Shown: positions 32,619 through 43,989, counted from the stretch's first letter. The stretch is DNA of 64,000 bases from Athripsodes cinereus (GCA_947579605.1 OX388305.1:22643542-22707541), one strand, 5' to 3'. Translations and numbers: made by a program. The notes: a model not told the origin generated them from the letters alone.

Positions 32619-34742
32619 TAACGTGAGCTCCCGTGGTAGTACTTTGCCACGGCTAGCTTGGGGGCCACGTTACAAGATATGTTCCTCTTAAGTAGGTGGG
32701 TACTAATATACAAAATAAAAAAATAATAATTATAATTATAAATACGATTTATTCAAGGGAATAATTTATATGCATGGACCAATGCAAAATAAACACAAAC
32801 AATACACTGACGTGTTCACACAGTAAAAAAAAAAACACATGTAAGTACTATTATCATATAGTAATAGAATATAAGTAATGTACAAAAATTATAAATAAAA
32901 AAACAATTACTTCTTCGATGCGCTGGCTAAACGCGAGGGCGCGACCCTCAGCGATTGTAGTACAATTAACACAATGTCTATATATGTGTCACGAAGAGTC
33001 CTGTTGCAGTGCACAAATATAGTTCCCGATGAACAACTTCACAATGGAATATTTTATCAATAGTCTATTAATCACTCGTCGAATATATGATATTGCAATC
33101 AAATTAAAAAAATAGTCTCAGATGATAGTAATGAAATTCACTTTTCAATTTATTTCTCACTTTCGATGAATCACTTCTCACTTAGGTATTTGTATATCGT
33201 AAATACCTAGCAGACAAGGCGAGTACTATATCGGTGTTACGCGCACGGATGTTGAAAAACTTCTGAACTCTCGTCCTTGAACTGCGCTGGCTTATATAGT
33301 TCTCCGGGGCGGCAGACAGAGACAGAAATAAAATTGTTCTGTCTCCTTCTATGTCCTTGTACTTTTCTTCAATGGCATTATAAAATAGTATGTATTTTAA
33401 ATTTGATTGCTTTATCATAATATGAAGAATATTAAAATGATTAAAATGCGATGTTTTTTTCTTTCTTGAAGTTACAGCCGTTTTTCGGAAGATAATTATC
33501 AAACAAGATTATTTACATACATTTGAATTATGGAACAACTACTTAACTTATCTTAACATGTGCAAAATTATTTACAATCAATTTTCACCTAGATATCTAC
33601 ATCTCTAAACAACAATTAATTTAATTAAATACATTTTCATGTTCTTTTGATATACATAGGTATCGTAGAATTTTAAAACAATAGTTATGACTCTAAGATT
33701 ATCATAAAGTTTGATCCTATACCTACCGATACAATTTACTTAGCAACATCAATTTATAATTTACATACTCGATCTACTTTAAATATAAAACAAATCTCAA
33801 TTGTAACATATCGTCATAATATCTTATTGAAATCATTAAATATTATTAGTGTACACCTCGGTGTATCAACAAGCAATTATTTACATATCAAACATTTTTA
33901 TTTCTTATAATATCCAATTATTTACATACGTCCTTAATCAAGTTTATTATTACTTTTGTTTTTAAATATGCAAAACTTTCTTTATACCTATCTCAATGCC
34001 AGATATTAAATCCAAATTATATTTTTCAATATAATGACAATATCCCATAAGTCGTGTGACTTGATAGATATTTATTAGATACAATGAATCAGTGATACAA
34101 TTAATCATTGGATGGACACATCTATATAATTATAATAAAATTAATTCTTTCCGTACTAGTAAATATTAACTACCTACTATATTATTTACATTTTTACATA
34201 TTTAAACATTTCTTTTACTCAATAAATTACTATATGCAATATTTACACAGGTTAGGTATATTTTAGGATCTCTCATACGACCCAATGTATTATCACATAC
34301 ATCATATCAAAAATCATACAAAATAAATTAGAATTAAAATATTACTTTACCTAGCGCGGACATTAGTCATTATTATTAAACAGGTGTAAAAACAAAACAC
34401 TTTGTTAAACAAAAGGGAATATCATAAAGCCATTAATATTTTTGTAGAAAAAGTTACAACAAAATAAAATTACCCAGCGGCTAAGTGAGTAGTCACCAGA
34501 ACTCTCATTGTTATATGGGATAGTTATAATCCTGCCATTGTTTATTTAACTTTCACTAATACATACAATAGTATCTAAGTGCAGGTAGATATATAGGTAC
34601 ATAAAAATAGATGCATCAATATTTGGATTTTTCTAGACTTTCTTGCGAACTCTATTATTTGAAATAAATATTCCCGTATCAACAAAACAATATTATATTC
34701 ATCATAATGTTTTCCGTCATAATTAATTAGCAATGCATATCA
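32619..34742 (-). repeat. Gypsy 3' LTR
   Basis: Same length as the right LTR, with no difference found by eye. In element orientation it runs TGATATGC..CTCACGTTA. AATAAA (minus strand) is at 32748-32753 and a TATA box at 33291-33298. Confidence 0.95.
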
Positions 34743-35418
34743 AATTCGACACCCCCTTCTTGACGGAAAAATTATGTTCAATGATACCTTAATTATTCTT
34801 AATCAATTACAAGTCCCGAAAAAATAACATCATTCTTAAATTATTACATATACAATCAATAATGTGTGCAAACTAGATAACCAAGGTATGTACCGATATA
34901 TTTAAAAATTTACTTTAAACCCGATAGGCGCCAACTCATTCTTCTTATTTAGATGTTCGACGGAGAATGAGTAAGACCGTCATGCTCAATGATAATATTA
35001 TCGGCAACACACCTGTATTATCCCATCTGCACACCACATATTAGGCAAAAAATAAAAAACATAATTATTGCCAACTTATAGCCTATATACAGATCATCTT
35101 AACTAATGTTGTGTGAACACGTCAGTCCTACCTATCTATTATATACAATTATTTACAACTTAACACTTATCTTACCTACATGTTATCCTAAGCTTACCTA
35201 AACTCTACTTAAACTGCGCAGTTTAACTAATATTTACACTAACTACCTTTCTACATACACGCACTTACCTAACTATTTATATATTTACAATTGATTAATT
35301 ATGAAAGAATTATTTATATTGCACTCATATTTACACGCGATGATTTAAGGATACTAGGTATTTATAATTACAATTTACAACGATTATGATTTTTTTTTAA
35401 GAGACACGTATAATATAT
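34743..35418. other. Gypsy 3' untranslated stretch, no env
   Basis: About 680 bp between the pol stop and the purine tract/3' LTR, with no open frame of note. Confidence 0.7.
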
Positions 35419-38400
35419 TTACTCAGCCGTTTCTTCTAATAGCTCTCCGCCAACTTCCTCTTGTACAGACTCGATGTCTTCCGTAGTGTTTGGGGCTGAT
35501 CGAAGGTTATCTACGTGAACCTTGATAGGTTTTCCACGTCTGTCAATCCAATATATGTTTCCTCGGCCAACCGACATCAAAACAGAGTAAGGCCCTGACC
35601 ATTTTGGCGCAAAACCTCCATGAAACCCAGCTAAGTGATTTGAAATAGGATGTTCTTTCATCATGACTTCTTGACCGGTGGTAAATTTAGGTATGGTGGT
35701 CGTCGCAGACGCATATTTTTCACAATAACGTGCTTGATTTTGACGTATTAAGTTATCCTCGTCTGTGCGGTCACGTGCTTGTTCCACTTGATCGTTATCC
35801 GATGCAGGTATATGTGCCCATTCTCCTGGCTGCTTCCGTTCATATCCTAATAAGGCCTGTGATGGGGTTACTCCTGTAGCGTCGTTACGTCGACCTCGAA
35901 GCGCTCCAATTATTCGAGGTAAACACTCATCCCAATGACGATGTTCTCTATTCAGAAGATGAATCCTTAATCCCTTCTTGATTTCCTGGTTTCTTCTCTC
36001 CGTTATGTTCGCTCTGGCATGGTAAACTGCAGTGGTCCAATGTTGGCATTGCCAACGCTCGATGGCCAACTTCCATGATCTATGTATAAATTGTCGTCCA
36101 TTATCTGAGAGTATGGCCCTTGGATAACCATATCGTGAGAATACTTCCGTTTCCAGGATCCTTACGATTTGAGATGCTTGTCCAGTCTTTATTGGAAATG
36201 CTTCCACCCACTTGGAAAACATATCGGTGACTACCAGTAGGCACTTGTTTCCTTTCAATGATCGTGGATAAGGCCCCATTAAATCTACTGCTACAATTTC
36301 AAAAGCATGCTGTGCTTGGTATGCTCCTAAGGGAGCATGTGGACGGTCGGGCAAAGCTCTTGCTTTTGCGCACACGATGCATCTTTTTACGTATCGCCGT
36401 ATATCACTGTTCATTCCGGACCATAAATAGTATTGTCGGACAGCTCTAATCGTCTCTTTCTCTCCAGGATGTCCTGCTCGACACCCATTATGATAACTTT
36501 TGATCACTTTCGAGATCATAAATTTAGGTACGATCATTTTCTCTGTCTCACCATCTTCCATAGCACGATAAAGGCAACCGTCACGTAATCGATAAAATTG
36601 ATTTTCTGTATTGGGATTGGAATTGTCCGCCGAAACTTGATGCTCTAAGCTACTGATGAGCCTCATAATCCTAACATCAGATCTCTGAGCCATACGCACT
36701 TTATCTGCTAATCCTATAATAATATCTTCGTCACTGGAAGCTTGATGTTGACGTGACGATCCTAATTCATCTTCAATATGCATCACTTGTGGAACATTGG
36801 ATCCTGTCTTCCAGCCTTCCTGGTGTACTGCTGGATACATGGCTCTACTAATTTCCGTATCTGGGTAAGTAAGAACTTGCTCGGGGCTACGAGAAAGATA
36901 ATCCGGAAGTTGATTCTTCTCGCCGGGACAATGTTCAATGGTGAAATTATACTCTTGAAGAAGCAATGCCCACCTTGTAAACTTGGCTCGTTCATCCTTG
37001 GCGCTGTCCAACCATGTTAAGGCTCTGTTGTCGGTCCTCAAGATAAAATGTCTACCTTCTAAGAAGGCACGGTATCTTTTGATGGCCCACACTGCGGCCC
37101 ATGCTTCTTGCTCATTGGAGTGCCATTTTCGCTCAGCGTCAGTAAAACGAGCACTTGCATAAGAGATAACATCTCTACCACCATCTGAACGTTCATGAAA
37201 TAATACTGCTGCAACACCCAGCATGCTAGCGTCCGTTTGTAAAATAAACTTTCGGGTAAAATCAGGTCTGCATAGGGTCTTTGGCTTAGTCATCTCAACC
37301 TTGATACGCTCCATTGCTTGGTTAGCACGTGTATTCCATTTAAATGGTCTTTTAACACTTAACAAATCTGTAAGTGGTGCTGCTAATTCAGAGAAACGAG
37401 GTATATACTCCCGCAGCCAGTTACATAAACCTAGAAAAGCGCGTAATTGTTTTCTGGTTGTTGGGACAGGAGTGTCCATTACGCTAATCTCGTGAACCTT
37501 TTGTGCCTGGTTTCCGGAAGCTGTTACGACATGGCCCAGGTAGTCTATTTCCTTGGTGACAAGTTTACATTTATCGGCCGCACATCGAAGACTATACTGT
37601 TGTAATCTTTCCATAACCAACCGTAGATGACGTTTATGTGACTCCCAATTTGGTGAATATATTATCAGATCGTCTAAGTAAACAAGTACAAATTCTCGTA
37701 AGTAACCTGCAAGCACTTCCTGCGACATGATCTTCTGAAAGGTTCGAGGAGAACCCTTCAAACCAAAAGGCATAACTTTAAATTGATAAGATGCGCCATC
37801 AGGCGTGGTGAACGCAGTATAAATCTTGGAATCCTCATCCATTGGCACCTGCCAGTATCCCTTCTGTAAATCTATTGTTGAGAATAACTTTGCGTTGCCC
37901 AAGTCTTTAAGTGTCTCATGAATGATAGGTAAGGGAGAAGCTGCATCTTCGGTGACGTCATTCAGTTTTCGGTAATCTACACAAAATCTATACTCGTCTT
38001 TGCCTTTCTTGGGAACCATAACGATTGGAAAGCTGTACGGAGATCTGCTTGCTTCAATTACTCCATCCGCTAGCATTCCTTCAAGTTGGGAGTATAAGTT
38101 ACGTTTCTTAGCATCTGACAGCTTATAAGGTGGAAGTCTAATAGGTGCGTTATCCCGCAGTGTGATGGTGTGAGGTTGTAACGGCGCAGGACCAGCATAT
38201 GGCAAGAAGATATCCTTAAATTCATCCAGAATCTCGTTCAGCTCCTCATGTTCGGTCCTGGACAATGTGGCTGGTAGTTCTGGAAACTCTACTTTTCTTG
38301 AATCGATACCAGCTCTTCTTACTGGCAAAAGGTGCGTTGTCATCCGTTCCTCTCTTCCAAAATGTAAACATCCTCGATACAGGTCCAAAACTGCCTGATG

Positions 38401-39009
38401 TTTAGCCAACCATTCTATGCCAAGAATTATGTCTTCCCGGAGATCTTCTGATACCAAAAACTCCTCCTCCATTATTGCCTCCTGTACCTGCATCCTCAAT
38501 GAAATCGTTCCATGTACATCCATACGCGTACCGAAATTTGCCAACTGCAATTTTTTTATGGATGTATTTTGTACCTTTCCCTCTACCAGGGATAACTTGA
38601 TAAGGTTGTGGGATGACGCTGAATCCACCAATGCAATTCGCTCCTTGCCGCTTATTTGTATTCTTATCTTAGGAAGAACGACACGCCCAGGGTTGGTGAT
38701 GATATTACACTCAGGAGTTACTTCAACTTCAATGGCATCGAAGTCTTCTACAGGCAGCCTCCTTGGAACATGCATATCCTCCACTTGGATATGTCCGTGG
38801 GATGTGTTATCCACGCTTTGTTCACTCTGGAGACTCCTATTTCCTCTTCCTTCACCATCCGAGTGTATCATCGCTTCGACAATAACTGTCTGTACTGCTG
38901 GCTCTTCGTCTGGGTGGGGTTCTTCGATGGTGGCCGTATCTCTTAATCGCGGTGCCCTTGGGTTGGACGAGGTCCGAACTGTCCTTGACCCGGGCGTTGT
39001 CCGTTTAAA
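35419..39009 (-). CDS. pol: Gypsy Pol (protease, RT, RNase H, integrase)
   Basis: The pol frame is open from 39015 and its first Met is at 38871 (1150 codons from there). Numbered from that Met: aspartic protease VDSASS at 82-87; RT from about 246 with YLDD at 398-401; RNase H acids D547, E587 and D614; integrase zinc site H794, H801, C831, C834; integrase D863, D923 and E958; and a KWSGPY C-terminal module at 1090-1095. Expression is expected by -1 frameshift at T TTA AAC (39009-39003). No frame lesion seen; likely competent. The protease triad is DSA rather than the usual DTG/DSG. Confidence 0.93.
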   Translation of the reverse strand, partial: FKRTTPGSRTVRTSSNPRAPRLRDTATIEEPHPDEEPAVQTVIVEAMIHSDGEGRGNRSLQSEQSVDNTSHGHIQVEDMHVPRRLPVEDFDAIEVEVTPECNIITNPGRVVLPKIRIQISGKERIALVDSASSHNLIKLSLVEGKVQNTSIKKLQLANFGTRMDVHGTISLRMQVQEAIMEEEFLVSEDLREDIILGIEWLAKHQAVLDLYRGCLHFGREERMTTHLLPVRRAGIDSRKVEFPELPATLSRTEHEELNEILDEFKDIFLPYAGPAPLQPHTITLRDNAPIRLPPYKLSDAKKRNLYSQLEGMLADGVIEASRSPYSFPIVMVPKKGKDEYRFCVDYRKLNDVTEDAASPLPIIHETLKDLGNAKLFSTIDLQKGYWQVPMDEDSKIYTAFTTPDGASYQFKVMPFGLKGSPRTFQKIMSQEVLAGYLREFVLVYLDDLIIYSPNWESHKRHLRLVMERLQQYSLRCAADKCKLVTKEIDYLGHVVTASGNQAQKVHEISVMDTPVPTTRKQLRAFLGLCNWLREYIPRFSELAAPLTDLLSVKRPFKWNTRANQAMERIKVEMTKPKTLCRPDFTRKFILQTDASMLGVAAVLFHERSDGGRDVISYASARFTDAERKWHSNEQEAWAAVWAIKRYRAFLEGRHFILRTDNRALTWLDSAKDERAKFTRWALLLQEYNFTIEHCPGEKNQLPDYLSRSPEQVLTYPDTEISRAMYPAVHQEGWKTGSNVPQVMHIEDELGSSRQHQASSDEDIIIGLADKVRMAQRSDVRIMRLISSLEHQVSADNSNPNTENQFYRLRDGCLYRAMEDGETEKMIVPKFMISKVIKSYHNGCRAGHPGEKETIRAVRQYYLWSGMNSDIRRYVKRCIVCAKARALPDRPHAPLGAYQAQHAFEIVAVDLMGPYPRSLKGNKCLLVVTDMFSKWVEAFPIKTGQASQIVRILETEVFSRYGYPRAILSDNGRQFIHRSWKLAIERWQCQHWTTAVYHARANITERRNQEIKKGLRIHLLNREHRHWDECLPRIIGALRGRRNDATGVTPSQALLGYERKQPGEWAHIPASDNDQVEQARDRTDEDNLIRQNQARYCEKYASATTTIPKFTTGQEVMMKEHPISNHLAGFHGGFAPKWSGPYSVLMSVGRGNIYWIDRRGKPIKVHVDNLRSAPNTTEDIESVQEEVGGELLEETAE

Positions 39010-40022
39010 GGCCGATTATTAGATTGAGAAGCTTGTCCGTTATGTGGAGAATTTCGTCCGTTTCGTCGAGAATCTTGTCCGTTATGCTGAGTGTTTTGTC
39101 CGTTATACTGAAAGCTTTGCGAGTTTTGTTCGTTGTTCCAGGAGTTATGATTGCGTCCGTTATTTCGATAGTTACGATAATTGCGTCCGTTATTCCGAGA
39201 GTTATTTCCGTTGTACCGTGGGTACTGTCCGTTCCGTCTCGTATTGTGTTGCACATTGTTATCGCCTCTTTCCATCGGTTCATCTTCTCTCTCCTCCCTG
39301 TGTGTTGTTTCTTGATAAAGAGCTTCGATTGGCGATTCAATGTCCTTCACCTTTGTCCATAATTCATCAAAACTACTCCCGACGTTCCTTCCGATCCTTT
39401 CACGATATTTCAAAGTCATAAGTCCGACAGTACGAAGAAGTAATGCGTGTTTCCAAGGTTTATCCCCATACACGTTGGAATATACCCGTGCTTTTCTTTC
39501 GAGAAATGCAATTCCTGACTCACGAATGCCTTGTCCATTTGTCAAGATATGTGATTTAAGGGCCGTCCTGTATTCCTCACCGGTGTATCTTGCTACAAAG
39601 AGACTTTTAAATACGTGCCACCTAAAGTGGTTACTTCCTGTTCTCTGCCACCAAAACTGAGCCGATCCCTTAAGCTTTTTAGCTACTTCTGCAACACGGT
39701 CATCTTCATGTATATCTACTTTTCTGAAATAGGTCTCACAGTACCTAATGAATTTATCTGGTGATTCTTCGGGCCTCCCCTCGAAAGTCATCGGAACGCC
39801 GTCCCTCCTTTCGTTCATAACATATATGACTTCTCGCTGTATCGTTTGAATCTCCTGTTCTTGTAGACTTCTGGACGTATTTGTATTTTCCTCGGACTCC
39901 GTGGTAGTTCTCCCCGAACTCCTTAAGTCCTCACGAGATACGACAGACATAAATACATATTTAAACAATAATAAAAATCCACCGATGCCTATAGTTGCAC
40001 CACCCACAATAAGAGGAAACAT
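38943..40022 (-). CDS. gag: Gypsy Gag
   Basis: 359 codons. Residues 1-30 include a hydrophobic stretch (LIVGGATIGIGGFLLLF), odd for a Gag; the next Met (about residue 26) could be the real start. Residues about 85-200 look like a retrotransposon capsid (YCETYFRKV, AQFWWQR, FKSLFVARY). The tail is made of repeated Asn-Gly-Arg/Gln units (about 250-350) and has no CCHC zinc knuckle, so RNA binding would rest on this basic, low-complexity tail. The stop at 38943 is followed by pol in the -1 frame. Confidence 0.85.
   Translation of the reverse strand: MFPLIVGGATIGIGGFLLLFKYVFMSVVSREDLRSSGRTTTESEENTNTSRSLQEQEIQTIQREVIYVMNERRDGVPMTFEGRPEESPDKFIRYCETYFRKVDIHEDDRVAEVAKKLKGSAQFWWQRTGSNHFRWHVFKSLFVARYTGEEYRTALKSHILTNGQGIRESGIAFLERKARVYSNVYGDKPWKHALLLRTVGLMTLKYRERIGRNVGSSFDELWTKVKDIESPIEALYQETTHREEREDEPMERGDNNVQHNTRRNGQYPRYNGNNSRNNGRNYRNYRNNGRNHNSWNNEQNSQSFQYNGQNTQHNGQDSRRNGRNSPHNGQASQSNNRPLNGQRPGQGQFGPRPTQGHRD
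39003..39009 (-). promoter_or_regulatory. -1 frameshift heptamer T TTA AAC
   Basis: In the gag frame the codons read CCT TTA AAC, so T-TTA-AAC has the exact X-XXY-YYZ phasing. The pol frame opens only a few bases upstream and gag stops 60 nt downstream. A small GGAC-CTC-GTCC hairpin follows. Confidence 0.75.
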
Positions 40023-40104
40023 TTTAAATGATTAATTATATAAAACAATAACACAAATAATCAGGTTCGTTTTAGCGATTATACCGATAATAGGTATTTT
40101 TTCG

Positions 40105-40131
40105 CTAAATCCACCACGTTGGGACCGCCAA
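40105..40131 (-). other. Gypsy primer-binding site
   Basis: Two to three bases after the 5' LTR the minus strand reads TGGCGGTCCCAACGTGG, beginning with the TGG expected from a tRNA CCA end. I do not assign the tRNA. Confidence 0.7.
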
Positions 40132-40262
40132 TATAACGTGAGCTCCCGTGGTAGTACTTTGCCACGGCTAGCTTGGGGGCCACGTTACAAGATATGTTCC
40201 TCTTAAGTAGGTGGGTACTAATATACAAAATAAAAAAATAATAATTATAATTATAAATACGA

Positions 40263-40268
40263 TTTATT
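40263..40268 (-). terminator. Poly(A) signal AATAAA in the 5' LTR (copy at 32748-32753)
   Basis: Minus-strand AATAAA about 540 nt after the TATA box, so R would be long. The functional copy for the full-length transcript is the one in the 3' LTR. Confidence 0.45.
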
Positions 40269-40805
40269 CAAGGGAATAATTTATATGCATGGACCAATGC
40301 AAAATAAACACAAACAATACACTGACGTGTTCACACAGTAAAAAAAAAAACACATGTAAGTACTATTATCATATAGTAATAGAATATAAGTAATGTACAA
40401 AAATTATAAATAAAAAAACAATTACTTCTTCGATGCGCTGGCTAAACGCGAGGGCGCGACCCTCAGCGATTGTAGTACAATTAACACAATGTCTATATAT
40501 GTGTCACGAAGAGTCCTGTTGCAGTGCACAAATATAGTTCCCGATGAACAACTTCACAATGGAATATTTTATCAATAGTCTATTAATCACTCGTCGAATA
40601 TATGATATTGCAATCAAATTAAAAAAATAGTCTCAGATGATAGTAATGAAATTCACTTTTCAATTTATTTCTCACTTTCGATGAATCACTTCTCACTTAG
40701 GTATTTGTATATCGTAAATACCTAGCAGACAAGGCGAGTACTATATCGGTGTTACGCGCACGGATGTTGAAAAACTTCTGAACTCTCGTCCTTGAACTGC
40801 GCTGG

Positions 40806-40813
40806 CTTATATA
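40806..40813 (-). promoter_or_regulatory. TATA box of the gypsy 5' LTR
   Basis: Minus strand TATATAAG, followed about 25-30 nt on by a candidate start region. The copy in the other LTR is 33291-33298. Confidence 0.6.
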
Positions 40814-42261
40814 GTTCTCCGGGGCGGCAGACAGAGACAGAAATAAAATTGTTCTGTCTCCTTCTATGTCCTTGTACTTTTCTTCAATGGCATTATAAAA
40901 TAGTATGTATTTTAAATTTGATTGCTTTATCATAATATGAAGAATATTAAAATGATTAAAATGCGATGTTTTTTTCTTTCTTGAAGTTACAGCCGTTTTT
41001 CGGAAGATAATTATCAAACAAGATTATTTACATACATTTGAATTATGGAACAACTACTTAACTTATCTTAACATGTGCAAAATTATTTACAATCAATTTT
41101 CACCTAGATATCTACATCTCTAAACAACAATTAATTTAATTAAATACATTTTCATGTTCTTTTGATATACATAGGTATCGTAGAATTTTAAAACAATAGT
41201 TATGACTCTAAGATTATCATAAAGTTTGATCCTATACCTACCGATACAATTTACTTAGCAACATCAATTTATAATTTACATACTCGATCTACTTTAAATA
41301 TAAAACAAATCTCAATTGTAACATATCGTCATAATATCTTATTGAAATCATTAAATATTATTAGTGTACACCTCGGTGTATCAACAAGCAATTATTTACA
41401 TATCAAACATTTTTATTTCTTATAATATCCAATTATTTACATACGTCCTTAATCAAGTTTATTATTACTTTTGTTTTTAAATATGCAAAACTTTCTTTAT
41501 ACCTATCTCAATGCCAGATATTAAATCCAAATTATATTTTTCAATATAATGACAATATCCCATAAGTCGTGTGACTTGATAGATATTTATTAGATACAAT
41601 GAATCAGTGATACAATTAATCATTGGATGGACACATCTATATAATTATAATAAAATTAATTCTTTCCGTACTAGTAAATATTAACTACCTACTATATTAT
41701 TTACATTTTTACATATTTAAACATTTCTTTTACTCAATAAATTACTATATGCAATATTTACACAGGTTAGGTATATTTTAGGATCTCTCATACGACCCAA
41801 TGTATTATCACATACATCATATCAAAAATCATACAAAATAAATTAGAATTAAAATATTACTTTACCTAGCGCGGACATTAGTCATTATTATTAAACAGGT
41901 GTAAAAACAAAACACTTTGTTAAACAAAAGGGAATATCATAAAGCCATTAATATTTTTGTAGAAAAAGTTACAACAAAATAAAATTACCCAGCGGCTAAG
42001 TGAGTAGTCACCAGAACTCTCATTGTTATATGGGATAGTTATAATCCTGCCATTGTTTATTTAACTTTCACTAATACATACAATAGTATCTAAGTGCAGG
42101 TAGATATATAGGTACATAAAAATAGATGCATCAATATTTGGATTTTTCTAGACTTTCTTGCGAACTCTATTATTTGAAATAAATATTCCCGTATCAACAA
42201 AACAATATTATATTCATCATAATGTTTTCCGTCATAATTAATTAGCAATGCATATCAAACG

Positions 42262-43439
42262 TAAATTTAAATGAATTAACAAAATACGTTTTATTACTTG
42301 CTTTTTTCTACAGAAAATGTAATATTTTCGAAACTTGAGGAAATTGTTGCCGTATGTAAAATTATTTTTTGGTCACCAAATTTTTCAAAAACTTTTTTTA
42401 TAGGAAAAAAATTGCAACTATCAAACTTAAGCGGCCCCACCCGTTGTTGAGTAATATGTACGAAACTTTAGGAAATTTATATTCGAAGTAAATTTTATTT
42501 TTGGCGGCAAAAAATAAAACCATCAAAAACAAAATCTAATTCAAATGTAAATTGGCCCCACCCGTTTTCGAGTATTTTTTCCCATAGAAAAGTTTTGTAT
42601 TCGAATTAGATTTTATTTTTGCCGGTTTTATTTTATTTTTGTCGGCAAAATAAATACGTCTTATTAAGTACCGAAAGGCATACAATTTTAGTTTTGATTA
42701 TACAACTTACAAAAAAAAGTGATTTTAAACATCAAGTAAGAATTCGCATTACGTGAAAGAAATGATAATCTATATTGTACATAAAAAAATTGATGACTTT
42801 GGCTGAGGCACAAAAATGTTTCGGAGACATTTTATTTATTATGCATATTTTTTTTATGCAGATTTATTTTCAATAAATGATAATATACCTGAATTATTTC
42901 ATCATAATAATATTTATATTTATTTCATAAATAGCATGATAAAAAAAAGTGTTCACCTATGTCACATCAGAACTGCGCGCCACTGAATAAATACAGCAAA
43001 ACGCACGAAATTCACTCAAAATATGTCAATATTTACTTACCGTTTTTGGCGTTGTAAGTAAACTTTTCAACTTCCTGTATGACTTATCTTTTTCCTTTCT
43101 CTATTTTCTTTACATTTTTTAACATTAAAATCTTGATCACTCATTATGAATCAGTTTAAATTGCAATTATTTAAGAGAACCCAGAACGCCAAACTCACCA
43201 GATAAGAACAATTTTGTACCGGCGGCCATATTGATTTTTTGAAAATACTGGACTCTTATTGGTTGGTTGTGTTATAGGGGATATTGAAAGGGACATTAAG
43301 TGATATAGTGGGATTCGTTTCTCAACCTCGTTTTATTTATTTTTTTCTGAAAAAATGGTGAATGTTTTCAAGTAAACAATTTTCTAAAGTTATAGACAAT
43401 TAGATTACGAATCCAACGACATATATAACTCAATTTTTG
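42262..43439. other. Interior of the TIR element, non-coding
   Basis: AT-rich, with GGCCCCACCCGTT repeated twice (near 42430 and 42550). No gene. Confidence 0.4.
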
Positions 43440-43483
43440 TTAAAATGTGTTATAGCGGATTTCGTAACTCAGCGACACATATT

Positions 43484-43989
43484 AAGTATTTCAATTCTGA
43501 ATTTTTAGTTAGGGGAAGTGTTTCAATGGTTGCCCGCCGAATTAGAATGGGTTTTATCAGATTAAATGACAAGTCTTTAAAAGGGTAGGTTCGTCTTACA
43601 TTTGTTCTGTGTCAATATTTATTTGATTGATTACCAGAGATGGATGATCAGGAAGTTGAAAAATACTGTAAGTGGTCATCGATGGCTGTTTCTGTGAGCA
43701 CTGTACTGCTTGCACATTTTATCAACTATGTCCACACCACATTTAGTACGGTTGTAAAATGTGATGATTTCTGGCTTAAGTTCTCTCTTCATGATAGTGG
43801 AATATCATTGCACGAAGTATCTTCCATGTCGCTTAATTCTTCTCTTTCAACTATGTGGGTATTCTCAAGCTAGGGAACTTAACCTTGAAAGTCTGAATAT
43901 AGGTCTGCCTCATCTTCGTCATTTTCAATAGTATCATCATCATCTTCATACGTTTCCATCAACCATCTCTTGATTTTTTGTACGGTCAT
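43484..43989 (-). pseudogene. piggyBac-like transposase, N-terminal and catalytic remnants
   Basis: From ATG at 43989: a short start with an acidic run (YEDDDDTIENDEDEAD), a stop at 43879, then KPEIITFYNRTKCGVDIVDKM and QYSAHRNSHR (the motif around the last catalytic Asp), then LIKPILIRRATIE. The middle of the domain is deleted and several stops are present. Confidence 0.75.

Larger units (their letters stand above)
32619..42257 (-). mobile_element. Young Ty3/gypsy LTR retrotransposon, complete
   Basis: 9639 bp, transcribed on the minus strand. It has two 2124-bp LTRs, AACG duplicated at both sides (32615-32618 and 42258-42261), gag then pol, and no env. The primer-binding site reads TGGCGGTCCCAACG just inside the right LTR, and a purine tract AAGAAGGGGG lies just inside the left LTR. 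PR, RT, RNase H and integrase motifs are all intact apart from an unusual protease triad. Confidence 0.95.
40134..42257 (-). repeat. Gypsy 5' LTR
   Basis: Left border fixed where TAACGTGAG begins after the primer-binding region; right border at TATCA before the AACG duplication. Carries the promoter used to transcribe gag-pol. Confidence 0.95.
32213..43480. mobile_element. TIR element inside the piggyBac remnant (about 1.6 kb without gypsy)
   Basis: Termini GTCGCTGAGTTACGAAATCC and inverse, perfect over about 35 bp. TATTAAGTATTT lies on both sides, with a short TA run between it and the left end. No coding capacity. The ends and internal motifs (ATATAGTGGATTTTGTTAG, ATAGCGGATTTCGTAACTC) resemble those of the 27391-44971 transposon. 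Confidence 0.75.

Noticed and set aside
33182..33502. Identical 106-codon frames in both gypsy LTRs (also 40697-41017)
   Set aside because: Duplicated only because the LTRs are identical. It overlaps the LTR promoter/R region and has no family-like pattern.
38417..39022. 201-codon plus-strand frame
   Set aside because: Antisense to the gypsy gag/pol junction.
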